DNA of 42,999 bases from an uncultured Bacilli bacterium (GTDB lineage Bacteria > Bacillota_I > Bacilli_A > ML615J-28 > CAG-313). Under the pieces are notes generated by a model, which saw only the letters and a list, made by a program, of their open reading frames with translations, was not told where the DNA came from and searched no databases. This document shows positions 17,259-25,921 of the stretch, one piece after another. Every line of letters starts with the position of its first letter. Positions within the stretch are counted from its first letter, which is position 1. The translations under genes were made by a program, and so were the position numbers. Where the stretch lies: assembly GCA_949879765.1 (NCBI GenBank), contig CATLBQ010000013.1, positions 1 to 42,999 of the forward strand. Direction: 5' to 3'.

Positions 17259-19361
17259 ATGCAAAAAGATCATGTAACTTCTATTTTTGGACAAAATTTA
17301 TTTACTGATGATGTCATGAAAGCCTATTTACCCAAACCTATGTATATAAAATTTAAAAAAACGCTTGATGAAGGTGTAGATTTAGATAACGAAGTTGCAG
17401 ATGCTGTAGCACACGCTATGAAAGAATGGGCACTATCTCGTGGAGCAACCCATTTTACCCACTGGTTTCAACCTTTGACTGGAATTACTGCTGAAAAACA
17501 TGACGCATTTATTAAACCTATTGATACAGGTAAAGCAATGATGGAGTTTTCCGGAAAAGAACTGATTAAAGGCGAACCCGATGCATCTAGTTTTCCTTCT
17601 GGTGGCATTCGCTCTACTTTTGAAGCAAGAGGATACACTGCTTGGGATTGCACATCCCCTGCTTTTTTGAAAGCAGATGGCAGTGGAGTAGTACTATGTA
17701 TTCCAACTGTCTTTTGTGCCTACACTGGAGAGGCTTTAGATAAAAAAACACCACTTCTTCGTTCTTGTGAGGCGCTTGAGAAGCAAGTGAAGCGAATCCT
17801 TGCTTTCTTTGGCGAAACGGATATCCAGAAAGTAGAATGCTCTGTAGGTTCTGAACAAGAATATTTTCTAGTTGACCAAGAAAAATACATGAAAAGACTA
17901 GACTTAAAACTCACTGGTCGCACACTTTTTGGTACAAAGCCACCAAAAGGTCAAGAAATGGATGATCATTATTTTGGTAGCATCAAAGAAAGCGTAGCAC
18001 TCTTTATGAAAGATATCGATGAGGAACTCTGGAAATTAGGGGTCAATGTCAAAACCGAACACAATGAAGCAGCACCTTCCCAACATGAATGTGCTTTGTT
18101 TTATAGCAATGTCAATATTGCAACAGATCACAATCAATTGACAATGGAGGTAATGAAAAAAGTGGCTAAACGGCACCACTTTGAATGTTTGCTTCATGAA
18201 AAACCATTTGCTGGCGTAAATGGTAGTGGTAAACACAACAATTGGTCGCTTACTACAGATAAAGGGAAAAATTTATTAGAACCAGGCAAAACACCCCATG
18301 AAAATGTCCAATTCCTTTTATTCTTATCTGCAATTATTGCTGCAGTAGATGAACATGCACTTTTACTTAGACTTGTATCATCTAATCCTGGGAATGACCA
18401 CCGACTAGGAGCAAATGAAGCTCCTCCTGCCATTATTTCTATTTTTTTAGGTGACCAACTACAAGATATTGTCGAACAAATTATCGATAAGGGAGAAGCG
18501 CTTACGTCTAAAACTGGCGGAAAAATGAATATTGGTATTCATAGTTTACCTATTATTTTTAAAGATTCAACGGATCGAAACCGCACTTCTCCTTTTGCTT
18601 TTACTGGTAACAAATTTGAATTTCGAATGGTTGCATCTAGTATATCAATTGCAGATACCAATACAGCTCTCAATGTGGCTGTAGCAGATGAACTTCAAAA
18701 AATAGCGGATAAGCTTGAGAAATCGACCAATGTAGAAAAAGCCATTAAAAGATTGATTCGTACTACCCTTACAGAACACCAAAGAATCATTTTCAATGGC
18801 AATGGCTATAGTGAGGAGTGGATCCAAGAAGCAGCACGTCGAGGCCTACCTCATGCCCAATCATTTATAGATGCAATACCTGCTTTAAGTGATCCAAAAA
18901 CCATTATGCTTTATGAATCTCATCAAGTATTGACACAAAAAGAACTATTATCAAGAGCTGATGTAGATTATGATTTATATGCTAAAACTTTACACATTGA
19001 AGCCTTAACAATGCTTCATATGGTTAACACGGAATACATCCCTAGTGTCCTATCGTATTTGCAACAAATTTCTACCACACATCACGCAGTAAAAGAAGTT
19101 TGTCCTCATCTTAAATGCACGACTACATCTACCTTGATTCAAACAATTAGTAATTTATTAGATGAGGCTACTCAAGAAGTATCTACACTCAAACAGTATG
19201 AAAAGCAAGCCAAGTGTTTATCCGGAAAAGAGCTTGCCTATTTCTACAAAGATCATGTATTACCCGTTATGGAACATCTACGTCAAATCATTGATACTTT
19301 GGAAACTCATGTAGGAAAAAACGATTGGCCTGTACCTTCCTATACTGATTTATTATTTTAA
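17259..19361 (+). CDS. glnN: Glutamine synthetase type III (GlnN)
   Basis: A 700-residue enzyme making glutamine from glutamate, ammonia and ATP, of the large GSIII class found in Bacteroides, cyanobacteria and some Bacillota. Class motifs are THFTHWFQPLTG near the start, SFPSGGIRSTFEARGYTAWD, TEHNEAAPSQHE and VNGSGKHNNWSL. NDHRLGANEAPPAI and NRTSPFAFTGNKFEFR follow. The ATG at 17259 has AAGGAG; the frame runs 15 codons further upstream but only through the promoter. There is no linked GlnR-type regulator or ammonium transporter, so its nitrogen control is not visible here. Confidence 0.95.
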   Translation: MQKDHVTSIFGQNLFTDDVMKAYLPKPMYIKFKKTLDEGVDLDNEVADAVAHAMKEWALSRGATHFTHWFQPLTGITAEKHDAFIKPIDTGKAMMEFSGKELIKGEPDASSFPSGGIRSTFEARGYTAWDCTSPAFLKADGSGVVLCIPTVFCAYTGEALDKKTPLLRSCEALEKQVKRILAFFGETDIQKVECSVGSEQEYFLVDQEKYMKRLDLKLTGRTLFGTKPPKGQEMDDHYFGSIKESVALFMKDIDEELWKLGVNVKTEHNEAAPSQHECALFYSNVNIATDHNQLTMEVMKKVAKRHHFECLLHEKPFAGVNGSGKHNNWSLTTDKGKNLLEPGKTPHENVQFLLFLSAIIAAVDEHALLLRLVSSNPGNDHRLGANEAPPAIISIFLGDQLQDIVEQIIDKGEALTSKTGGKMNIGIHSLPIIFKDSTDRNRTSPFAFTGNKFEFRMVASSISIADTNTALNVAVADELQKIADKLEKSTNVEKAIKRLIRTTLTEHQRIIFNGNGYSEEWIQEAARRGLPHAQSFIDAIPALSDPKTIMLYESHQVLTQKELLSRADVDYDLYAKTLHIEALTMLHMVNTEYIPSVLSYLQQISTTHHAVKEVCPHLKCTTTSTLIQTISNLLDEATQEVSTLKQYEKQAKCLSGKELAYFYKDHVLPVMEHLRQIIDTLETHVGKNDWPVPSYTDLLF

Positions 19362-19476
19362 TTATCACTCATTGTATCCCATCAATTGAATCAAATATAC
19401 ATCACCAATATCATCCAAATGAATGATTTTATCACATTTTCATAGGGCATTTTAGGTAAAACTCAAAAAAAAGAGC

Positions 19477-19504
19477 AAAGGCATGGCAAAGCTACGCCTT
19501 TTTT
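19477..19504 (+). terminator. Intrinsic terminator after glnN
   Basis: Stem AAAGGC / GCCTTT extended inward by a 4-bp stem past one mismatch, then a T-run. Confidence 0.75.
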
Positions 19505-19588
19505 CTTATCTTGTGCTCTAATTAACTTCATCATCAAAAAACATTACAACGATTGCACCTATACAACTGTGAGATTATTATCAACCAC

Positions 19589-19617
19589 TTGATTTTTCAC
19601 TTCCAACATGATATAAT
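19589..19617 (+). promoter_or_regulatory. Sigma-A promoter of the alpha/beta hydrolase gene
   Basis: TTGATT (19589-19594) and TATAAT (19612-19617), 17-base spacer, with TG one base before the -10 box (extended -10). Confidence 0.78.
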
Positions 19618-19685
19618 GACCATACAATAAATAATAATTTATATAACGAAGATATAAAATAAAACCTAATAAAAAGGAGCAATCT

Positions 19686-20657
19686 ATGTCTAAACGAAAA
19701 AAATATATAAACAGTTGTGAAATTTCCGAACTCATTACGATACAACTCTGTGAAATAAAGCAAAAAATTTTAATTGAAGGCAAAAGTAAAAATTTGCCTG
19801 TCATTATTATGCTTCATGGTGGTCCTGGCTCGCCTATCCCATTTTCTATTGGCTGTCGTGGACTATTTCCTGAATGGACAGATAAGGTTATTATGGTCTA
19901 TTGGGATCAACTCGGTTGTGGAATAAACAATTATCAACTAGACGATAGTTTTCATATAGAAAACTTTATTCAAATGACTTGTGAACTGATACATTATATA
20001 AAACAAAGATTCCCCAAAAACAAGTTATATCTTTTTGGCTTAAGTTGGGGAAGTATCCTTGCACTTAACTCTGCGTTGCGTGTGCCAGAAAAACTTGACG
20101 GGGCTTTCGTCTATGGACAAGTGTTGAACAATCTTTTCTTCAATGAGGAAGTTGCCCACTCATTTGATGATGCCCCACCAAAAATAAGACAAATGGTGAA
20201 AAAAATTCTTGAAATGGGAACTGATTGTGCGTACGAAGTTTTAGACAAAAATCTTAAAATGCTTTATAAACTTTTACATAAATACACAAACGGATATTTC
20301 AACAAAAACGTAGAACGCGCACCAATAGGAAAAATTGTTTTCGGACTTTTAACAAGCCCAGACTATTCCTTAAAAGATTTCAAAGCTGTGATGAAAAATG
20401 GTTACGCAAATAATACGACGCTATGGAAAGAGCTTTTAAACATTAACTTAACGCCACTACTTGCAGAGTTAAAAATAAAGTATCTTATTCTACAAGGCGA
20501 AACAGATATTATAACTTCAACCACCAATGCCTTGAAAGCTGCTCAAGAGTGTAACAATGAAAACGTAAGTTTAAAGGTGGTAAAAAATTCAGGTCATATG
20601 CCTTCTGCAGAGGCTATGAATGCATGTTTTCGAATGCTTTCACAGTTCATAGCATAA
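19686..20657 (+). CDS. Alpha/beta-fold hydrolase, prolyl-aminopeptidase-like
   Basis: A 323-residue serine hydrolase of the S33/proline iminopeptidase type. The oxyanion-region HGGPGS lies at about 43-48, followed by YWDQLGCG. The nucleophile elbow GLSWGS is near 118-123, an acid is probable in GETDIIT near 271, and the catalytic His is in SGHMPS near 303. The cap region differs from true prolyl aminopeptidases, so peptide or ester substrates are both possible. It has no signal peptide. Start ATG with AAAGGAG. Monocistronic between its own promoter and a strong terminator. Confidence 0.85.
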   Translation: MSKRKKYINSCEISELITIQLCEIKQKILIEGKSKNLPVIIMLHGGPGSPIPFSIGCRGLFPEWTDKVIMVYWDQLGCGINNYQLDDSFHIENFIQMTCELIHYIKQRFPKNKLYLFGLSWGSILALNSALRVPEKLDGAFVYGQVLNNLFFNEEVAHSFDDAPPKIRQMVKKILEMGTDCAYEVLDKNLKMLYKLLHKYTNGYFNKNVERAPIGKIVFGLLTSPDYSLKDFKAVMKNGYANNTTLWKELLNINLTPLLAELKIKYLILQGETDIITSTTNALKAAQECNNENVSLKVVKNSGHMPSAEAMNACFRMLSQFIA

Positions 20658-20724
20658 ATGTGTTCAAAAAATATTTCATCATAATCTATTCCAATTTTAT
20701 TTATAAGCGCCATTATGTGTAGTT

Positions 20725-20759
20725 AAAAACTCTCGAACAAATTGTTCGAGAGTTTTTTA
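20725..20759. terminator. Bidirectional terminator between convergent genes
   Basis: A perfect 13-bp stem (arm AACTCTCGAACAA) with a one-base nominal loop, flanked by A-run and T-run, so it can end both the hydrolase and the degV transcripts. Confidence 0.92.
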
Positions 20760-20834
20760 TCACTTGAAAGTGCACTTTTATAATTTTAGTCCTATTCCCT
20801 ATAAAAATTATCCTTCATCACTTCGCTTTTTTAT

Positions 20835-21725
20835 TTATTCTATCTTAGTGTTTAAATAATTGTTTACAGTAATAGCAATAGCAAGTGAACCTGGTCCAAT
20901 ATGGCAAGTTACACTAAGAGATAAGGCATCCACAAAACGAAAGGTCAATTTTGGAAATGCTGCAATGATTTCTTCTTTGAATTTAAGTGCTGCGGCAAGA
21001 TTATTCGTATGTGCAACGGAAACTACCATATTCCCTTTTTCATAGTCATCTAAAAAATCGGTTACCAATTCTTCACGAATTTTTTGAATCATTTTGCGTT
21101 TGCCGTGCACAGTAGTCAGTGTAGTTGAAAATTTATCAAATTTATCTCCTCGTGAAAATAAAATTGGCTTGATTTGAAGCATCGTCGCAAGTGCGGCAGC
21201 GGCAGGTTTGATTCTACCCCCTTTTTTTAAATACTTGAGTGTCTCTAGCATGATATAAATGGATGATTTATGTTTGGTTTCTTCTAAATAAGTTTTAATC
21301 TCAAGAGCACTCTTTCCACGCTTTGCTAATTCAATGGCCTCATATACACTTTCTTTTTGTGTCACCGATATTCTTAAATTGTCAACAACTTGAACTCTTC
21401 CATCAAACTTTTCCGCAAGCGCTAGTGCACTTTCACATGTAGCACTCAGTCCACTCGACATTGGAATATAAACAATAGATTCATTTTCTTTCAATTGTTC
21501 CTTCCACAGTGTTTCTAAATAATATTGTGAGGGTTGAGAAGTAGAAATATTCGTATCTTCCAATAAAAGTTGATAAAATTCTTCTTGGCTAAGAGTAATT
21601 TCTTCTAAATATTCTTTTCCGTTAATGGTAAACGGCATTGGAATTACAAATATACCTAATTCCTCGGCTTCTTGTTGAAGTAACCCTGAATTAGAATCAG
21701 TAATAATTTTCACTTGATTTAACAT
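20835..21725 (-). CDS. DegV-family fatty-acid-binding protein
   Basis: A 296-residue DegV protein. In Gram-positive bacteria these bind long-chain fatty acids, sometimes as FakB partners of a FakA kinase; no FakA gene is near. Family blocks are VKIITDSNSGL at the N-terminus, IPMSSGLSATCESA, VVDNLRISV and LKYLKKGGRI. The ATG at 21725 has GGAGG eight bases upstream and is preferred over a TTG two codons earlier, which lies too close to the SD. It follows the SpoU methyltransferase by 24 bases and probably shares its promoter. Confidence 0.9.
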   Translation of the reverse strand: MLNQVKIITDSNSGLLQQEAEELGIFVIPMPFTINGKEYLEEITLSQEEFYQLLLEDTNISTSQPSQYYLETLWKEQLKENESIVYIPMSSGLSATCESALALAEKFDGRVQVVDNLRISVTQKESVYEAIELAKRGKSALEIKTYLEETKHKSSIYIMLETLKYLKKGGRIKPAAAALATMLQIKPILFSRGDKFDKFSTTLTTVHGKRKMIQKIREELVTDFLDDYEKGNMVVSVAHTNNLAAALKFKEEIIAAFPKLTFRFVDALSLSVTCHIGPGSLAIAITVNNYLNTKIE

Positions 21726-21749
21726 ATACAATTCCTCCTGTATTTTGAT

Positions 21750-22538
21750 TTATGCTTTATTCATCCATTCATACATTATAATTGCTGATGCAATAGCGAC
21801 GTTCAAAGATTCAACATGGTTTTTCATTTCAATTTTTACTCGTTCGTCCATTGCCTCTAATATCGGCTGAGATATTCCTCTAGCTTCATTGCCAAAACAA
21901 ATGGCTATTTTTTTGTCAATTTGAATTTCCTGAAGCGACTTTGCTTGTTGTAAGCAGGTTCCATAACATTTGACTTGATGCTTTTTCAATATAGCAATGG
22001 CTTCTTGCAAATTCATTTTCACCATAGGGATTTTAAATAGTGTACCTTGGGTTGCTCGAATTACTTTTTCATTATACAAATCTACGGTATTTGAACTCAT
22101 GATAATCCCATCATAACCAAACGCACTTGTCGTGCGGATAATCGTTCCTAAATTTCCAGGATCATTGATTTCATCTAATAAAATCAATTTGACTTCTGGT
22201 GTTTGGAGTAATTTTTCCAATTGTTTTTGACCATCATCAGGCATCTTCACTACCCCTAGGATTTGTTGAGGATGGACAGTAGTAGATAACTTTTCAATAA
22301 TAACTGGAGTAACTATCAAAATTTCAACTTGACTAGCAAACGGAATAGATGAAATATACGATTCATCCGTAGTTACAATCATTTGCAAATCAGGTGTTTT
22401 GGCAGCTTCTTCAACAAGATGAAATCCTTCAACAAGAAATTTTTTCTCTTGGTTTCGCGTTTTTTTATCTTTCAATGATTGTAAATATTTGACTTTTTCA
22501 TTGTTGATTGATTGTATTTGAATCCTATTTTCGGCCAT
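21750..22538 (-). CDS. TrmH/SpoU-family RNA 2'-O-methyltransferase
   Basis: A 262-residue SPOUT methyltransferase that methylates ribose in rRNA or tRNA using SAM through a knotted C-terminal fold. The N-terminal substrate-binding domain has NNEKVKYLQSLKDKKTR and FLVEGFHLV. The three SpoU motifs are LDEINDPGNLGTIIRT, CFGNEARGIS and ESLNVAIASAI. The target base cannot be told from sequence alone. The start is the ATG after GGAGGATAT; a TTG four codons earlier overlaps the SD. Confidence 0.92.
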   Translation of the reverse strand: MAENRIQIQSINNEKVKYLQSLKDKKTRNQEKKFLVEGFHLVEEAAKTPDLQMIVTTDESYISSIPFASQVEILIVTPVIIEKLSTTVHPQQILGVVKMPDDGQKQLEKLLQTPEVKLILLDEINDPGNLGTIIRTTSAFGYDGIIMSSNTVDLYNEKVIRATQGTLFKIPMVKMNLQEAIAILKKHQVKCYGTCLQQAKSLQEIQIDKKIAICFGNEARGISQPILEAMDERVKIEMKNHVESLNVAIASAIIMYEWMNKA

Positions 22539-22569
22539 ATATCCTCCCAAAAGTAGTATAATCTTATTT

Positions 22570-22597
22570 ATTATATCATATTTTGTCTTTTTTCTAA
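22570..22597 (-). promoter_or_regulatory. Promoter of the SpoU-degV operon
   Basis: TTAGAA (22592-22597), 16-base spacer, TATAAT (22570-22575) preceded by TGA, an extended -10 element. Confidence 0.6.
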
Positions 22598-22620
22598 TTC
22601 AATATGCTATTTTTAAAGCA

Positions 22621-22653
22621 AAAAAATAGGTGTTTATAATGAACACCTATTTT
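22621..22653 (-). terminator. Intrinsic terminator after the CotF pair
   Basis: Stem AATAGGTGTT / AACACCTATT with a 7-base loop, followed by a T-run on the minus strand. Confidence 0.85.
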
Positions 22654-22658
22654 CCTAT

Positions 22659-22907
22659 TTAATTTTGACTTGTATATTTGTGATATGCTTGTTGTACTTT
22701 TGTTACATCAGCAGGGTCTGTTTTATACCAGCCTCTTGCTTCCATTGTCTTATAAATTTCACCTTGCATCGAAAGGCTTGTAAACAAACTATCATTAAAA
22801 GCAGTACATATTGTAGGCGTAGACGATTCAATCGTGCCATGCATATATAAATCGCAGAATCCTTTGGTATTTAATAATAAATCTTCCATAAATGCTCTAT
22901 CGTCCAT
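22659..22907 (-). CDS. Spore coat protein, CotF family
   Basis: An 82-residue Coat F domain protein. Two long helices carry the family pattern: FMEDLLLNTKGFCDLY, then ESSTPTICTAF, MQGEIYKTMEARGWY and a final QQAYHKYTSQ. The ATG at 22907 has GGAGG eight bases upstream, inside the end of the preceding gene, and overlaps that gene by 11 bases, so the two are translationally coupled. Together they could form a ferritin-like four-helix unit (inference). CotF-type proteins are spore-specific. Confidence 0.87.
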   Translation of the reverse strand: MDDRAFMEDLLLNTKGFCDLYMHGTIESSTPTICTAFNDSLFTSLSMQGEIYKTMEARGWYKTDPADVTKVQQAYHKYTSQN

Positions 22908-23091
22908 TGGTTGCACCTCCTAAAACATTTAAGAATTTTGTCTCTAATTCCAAATTTTTTTGTGATAACGTTTGAACAAAAGCCTTTAAATTAGGATCTT
23001 GAATGTTACTTGAATACGTTTCACAAAGTGTCTTAAAGTGTTGAATATGTCCAAGTGCATCTTCAACATATAATAATTCTTTTCCAGTCAT
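22897..23091 (-). CDS. Small helical spore coat-associated protein, partner of CotF
   Basis: A 64-residue protein predicted to be two amphipathic helices (LLYVEDALGHIQHFKTLCE and LKAFVQTLSQKNLELETKF). It resembles the short proteins often paired with Coat F domain genes in clostridia. The strong SD AAGGAGG and coupling to the CotF gene support co-expression. The promoter is at 23111-23141. The exact spore location is not known. Confidence 0.72.
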   Translation of the reverse strand: MTGKELLYVEDALGHIQHFKTLCETYSSNIQDPNLKAFVQTLSQKNLELETKFLNVLGGATNGR

Positions 23092-23110
23092 ATATAATTC
23101 CTCCTTGTAT

Positions 23111-23141
23111 TTAGTATGTAACCAATCCTTATCTTTTATAC
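23111..23141 (-). promoter_or_regulatory. Sigma-G-like promoter of the CotF pair
   Basis: On the minus strand, GTATA (23137-23141), 18 bases, CATACTA (23112-23118). This fits the Bacillus sigma-G pattern GyATA-N17/18-CATnnTA. The same boxes also resemble a sigma-E site (ATA, 18 bases, CATACTAA). Confidence 0.55.
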
Positions 23142-23146
23142 ATCAT

Positions 23147-23180
23147 AAAAAAGTGTGCAATTATACAATTGCACCTTTTT
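23147..23180 (-). terminator. Intrinsic terminator after the SASP gene
   Basis: Stem GTGCAATT / AATTGCAC (23155-23162 with 23167-23174) flanked by A-run and T-run. Confidence 0.82.
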
Positions 23181-23188
23181 TTACTGAA

Positions 23189-23389
23189 CTATTTTCCTTG
23201 TAAATTAGATTGAGCCATAGACACTAAACGACGTGTGATTTCACCACCAACTGAACCGTTTTGACGAGCTGTTGCATCTGGGCCAAGGTTAACTCCTAAT
23301 TCATTTGCAATTTCATATTTCATTTGGTTGATTGCATTTTCAGAACCAGGTACTACTAATCTATTTTTAGAGTAAGATGAGTTATTCAT
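23189..23389 (-). CDS. Alpha/beta-type small acid-soluble spore protein (SASP)
   Basis: A 66-residue DNA-binding spore protein that coats forespore DNA and protects it from UV, and is degraded by the GPR protease at germination. YEIANELGV matches the conserved region around the GPR cleavage site, and [19 protein letters not shown] plus RRLV is the second conserved block. Start ATG with GGAGGTG; a four-codon ATG frame just upstream is incidental. Monocistronic. A weak sigma-G-like promoter is at 23412-23440. Confidence 0.96.
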   Translation of the reverse strand: MNNSSYSKNRLVVPGSENAINQMKYEIANELGVNLGPDATARQNGSVGGEITRRLVSMAQSNLQGK

Positions 23390-23411
23390 TCATTTCACCT
23401 CCTGTCAAAAA

Positions 23412-23440
23412 TAGTATTTACGATTTCAAACAGATTATAA
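23412..23440 (-). promoter_or_regulatory. Sigma-G-like promoter of the SASP gene
   Basis: TTATA (23436-23440), 17 bases, AATACTA (23412-23418) on the minus strand. Each box differs by one base from GyATA and CATnnTA. SASP genes are known sigma-G targets. Confidence 0.45.
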
Positions 23441-23465
23441 CAATATTTTATTGGTAAATTATGGT

Positions 23466-24695
23466 TTAAAATAAATCATCGTTTATTTCATTTTGATTGG
23501 CATTATATATATAATGACTGTCTTTTTTGAGCGTTATCCGAACCGTTTCTTCTACAGCATAATCAATCATTTCTGCAAAATTTATGTTTTGTTCTTCTTG
23601 TTTGGCATGAGAAAGACTTGGTTTAATTTGAGGATGTTTGGGCACAAAAACAGTACAACAATCCTCATAAGGCCGAATCGAGATATCATACGTATCTATT
23701 TGTTTGGCTACATCAACAATATCTTGCTTATCAAATGTAGCCAAAGGGCGAATCACAGGAATCCCCACCACATCTTCAATTGTTGCCATACTCTCTAGCG
23801 TCTGACTAGCCACTTGACCCACATTCTCCCCATTTACAATAGCTAGTGCACCTACTTTTTGAGCCAAACGTTCTGTAATACGATACATCATTCTACGCAT
23901 AATGGTAATACAATAATCTTCTCGGCACGCATCATAAATCGCCTTTTGAATAGTTGTAAAAGGTACAATGTGAAGCCGAATAGACTGATATTCTGTATAA
24001 GGAATAATTTTTTCCAATAAATCAACCACCTTTTGTACCGCTAAATCCGATGTATATGGTGGCGCAGCAAAATGAACTGCTTCTATCGTCATGCCTTTTT
24101 TGATGGCCATATATCCAGCAACCACGCTATCAATTCCTCCTGAAACCATCAACATGGTTTTACCTAAGCTACCTGCAGGAAAACCGCCCAATCCTTTTTG
24201 AATGTCTGTGTATAAAAAAGTACCTTCTTGTCGTACATCTAAAGACAAAACAAAATCGGGATGATGCACATCAGCTTGAATGCCTGGCAATTGTTGAAAT
24301 AAATAGCGACTGACCTCTTTGGTAATTTCTAATGAAGTCAAAGGAAATCTTTTATCTCCCCGACTGGTTTCTACTTTAAACGTATGTGCACCCTGTTTAA
24401 ATTCTTGTTGAACCAACATTTTGGCAGTTTCTTGGATTGCCGATAAATCTGATGTAGTGCGAGACACCACACTAAAAGAATAAATACCTGGCACTTTTTT
24501 CAATAGTTGTGAAACTGTAGCTGCATCTTCACCATGAAGCAACACATAAAAACGAAGACCTCGACTTTCATAAGTTAATTTTTCAAATTGCTTTAAGGCT
24601 CTTTTGATATTATTATTGATTTTGGTAATAAATTGTTTACGATTGCTTTTTTTTAAACTGAGTTCACCATAACGTATTAAAATATGATCTTCCAT
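23466..24695 (-). CDS. thiI: tRNA 4-thiouridine synthase ThiI
   Basis: A 409-residue enzyme that adenylates U8 of tRNA and replaces its oxygen with sulfur. An N-terminal ferredoxin-like part (IRYGELSLKKSNR) and THUMP domain (about 60-165) are followed by the PP-loop MVSGGIDS near 183-190. The C-terminus holds GENVGQVASQTLESM. It lacks a rhodanese domain, as in Bacillus, so sulfur should come from a partner desulfurase. That gene lies two bases upstream, which fits the Bacillus ThiI-NifZ pairing. Confidence 0.95.
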   Translation of the reverse strand: MEDHILIRYGELSLKKSNRKQFITKINNNIKRALKQFEKLTYESRGLRFYVLLHGEDAATVSQLLKKVPGIYSFSVVSRTTSDLSAIQETAKMLVQQEFKQGAHTFKVETSRGDKRFPLTSLEITKEVSRYLFQQLPGIQADVHHPDFVLSLDVRQEGTFLYTDIQKGLGGFPAGSLGKTMLMVSGGIDSVVAGYMAIKKGMTIEAVHFAAPPYTSDLAVQKVVDLLEKIIPYTEYQSIRLHIVPFTTIQKAIYDACREDYCITIMRRMMYRITERLAQKVGALAIVNGENVGQVASQTLESMATIEDVVGIPVIRPLATFDKQDIVDVAKQIDTYDISIRPYEDCCTVFVPKHPQIKPSLSHAKQEEQNINFAEMIDYAVEETVRITLKKDSHYIYNANQNEINDDLF

Positions 24696-24697
24696 GA

Positions 24698-25819
24698 TTA
24701 CATCCTTTCTAATGCTTTTATTCTAACAATCAATTCATCTATCTCTTGCGTTGTATTGTGTTCTGATAAACTGATACGAATCATATTGATAGCGCGCCAT
24801 GTTTCATCCGTTAAAACTTGAATGGCTCGCTCTAAAGTTTGTTGTTTTTCATTACATGCAGATCCAATGCCTACATAAATATCATACTGTTCTAAGTAAT
24901 GCATTACAGTTTCCCCTTTTATATGCGAAAAACTAATGCTTACTACATAAGGAGAATATTTTCCCCTACTTTGATTGATGGTAACAAAAGGAATATCTTT
25001 TAAACGTTCTAATAGATAATGATTTAAATTTTGGACATACTGATAATGTGCATCCAAGTGTTGATAGGCAAGTGTCAATGTTTTTGATGCCGCAACAATT
25101 CCTGCTACATCCATTGTACCACCACGAACACTATGTTGTTGATGTCCACCATGAATCATCGTTTGTAAAGCCAACGCTTGAGAAGCAATCAACAATCCTG
25201 TTCCCTTTAAACCACCAATCTTATGCATCGTAAGCGTCATCAAATCTACTTCATTTGCATTATAATCAAAAGGCATTTTTCCAATACCTTGTACCGCATC
25301 TACATGTATTTTAGCATGACTATATGCTTTCACCACTTGAATCATCTCACCAATGGGTTGAATACTTCCAATAATATTATTCACCCACATCATAGACACA
25401 AGTATGGTATCTTTTGTCAGTGCTGCCTTTAATTCCTCTATGTCTACAAAACCATTGTGCGTATGCAAATAAGTAACGCGAAAGCCTTTTTTTTCTAAAT
25501 CTTGGAAAACACGATAAACCGAGGGATGTTCGATTTGGGTCGTAATAATATGTTTATTTTTTCCGATATAAGGCATACATATACCATATATTGCAAGATT
25601 ATTCGCTTCTGTTGCACCAGAAGTATAATAAATGGTTTTTCCTTGTAAGGCTAATGTGTTTAAAATCGTTATAGTAGCCTTATCTATATAGTTTTTAGCA
25701 ACTACTCCTAGCTTGTGCATACTGCTTGGATTATACCAAACCATATTTGCTACTTGCTGGTACACTTCAAGTACCGTTGAAGAAGGAATGGATGTAGCTG
25801 CATGATCAAAATATATCAT
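24698..25819 (-). CDS. Cysteine desulfurase (NifS/IscS family), ThiI partner
   Basis: A 373-residue PLP enzyme that takes sulfur from cysteine. The N-terminus YFDHAATS and TSGATEANNLAIYG are typical, with the PLP lysine in MHKIGGLKG near 198 and the active-site cysteine in GIGSACNEK near 319. The ATG at 25819 has AGGTGAT upstream; the frame extends 20 codons further but through the promoter. It is co-transcribed with thiI, so it probably supplies tRNA thiolation like Bacillus NifZ rather than bulk Fe-S assembly. Confidence 0.92.
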   Translation of the reverse strand: MIYFDHAATSIPSSTVLEVYQQVANMVWYNPSSMHKLGVVAKNYIDKATITILNTLALQGKTIYYTSGATEANNLAIYGICMPYIGKNKHIITTQIEHPSVYRVFQDLEKKGFRVTYLHTHNGFVDIEELKAALTKDTILVSMMWVNNIIGSIQPIGEMIQVVKAYSHAKIHVDAVQGIGKMPFDYNANEVDLMTLTMHKIGGLKGTGLLIASQALALQTMIHGGHQQHSVRGGTMDVAGIVAASKTLTLAYQHLDAHYQYVQNLNHYLLERLKDIPFVTINQSRGKYSPYVVSISFSHIKGETVMHYLEQYDIYVGIGSACNEKQQTLERAIQVLTDETWRAINMIRISLSEHNTTQEIDELIVRIKALERM

Positions 25820-25841
25820 CCTATCACCTAATTTCTTTCTT

Positions 25842-25870
25842 ATTATACTATAAATGCAAAAGTTTTGCAA
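25842..25870 (-). promoter_or_regulatory. Promoter of the desulfurase-thiI operon
   Basis: TTGCAA (25865-25870), 17 bases, TATAAT (25842-25847) on the minus strand. The -35 box is also used by the divergent promoter. Confidence 0.75.
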
Positions 25871-25893
25871 AGATTTCAAATCTTTCGTATAAT
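25865..25893 (+). promoter_or_regulatory. Promoter of the TSCPD gene, sharing its -35 box
   Basis: TTGCAA (25865-25870), 17 bases, TATAAT (25888-25893). TTGCAA is its own reverse complement, so the same six bases serve both strands. Confidence 0.75.
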
Positions 25894-25921
25894 GAAATTC
25901 ATATCAAAGGAGATGAGATGT

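Larger units (their letters stand above)
19362..19685. other. Intergenic region with terminator and promoter
   Basis: 324 bases without a gene. It holds the glnN terminator (about 19477-19504) and the promoter of the next gene (19589-19617). I see no RNA gene or further coding sequence. Confidence 0.7.

Noticed and set aside
22897-22916. A frameshift splitting one CotF gene
   Set aside because: The second frame has its own SD and ATG, and paired short CotF-type genes are common, so two coupled genes are more likely than a broken one.
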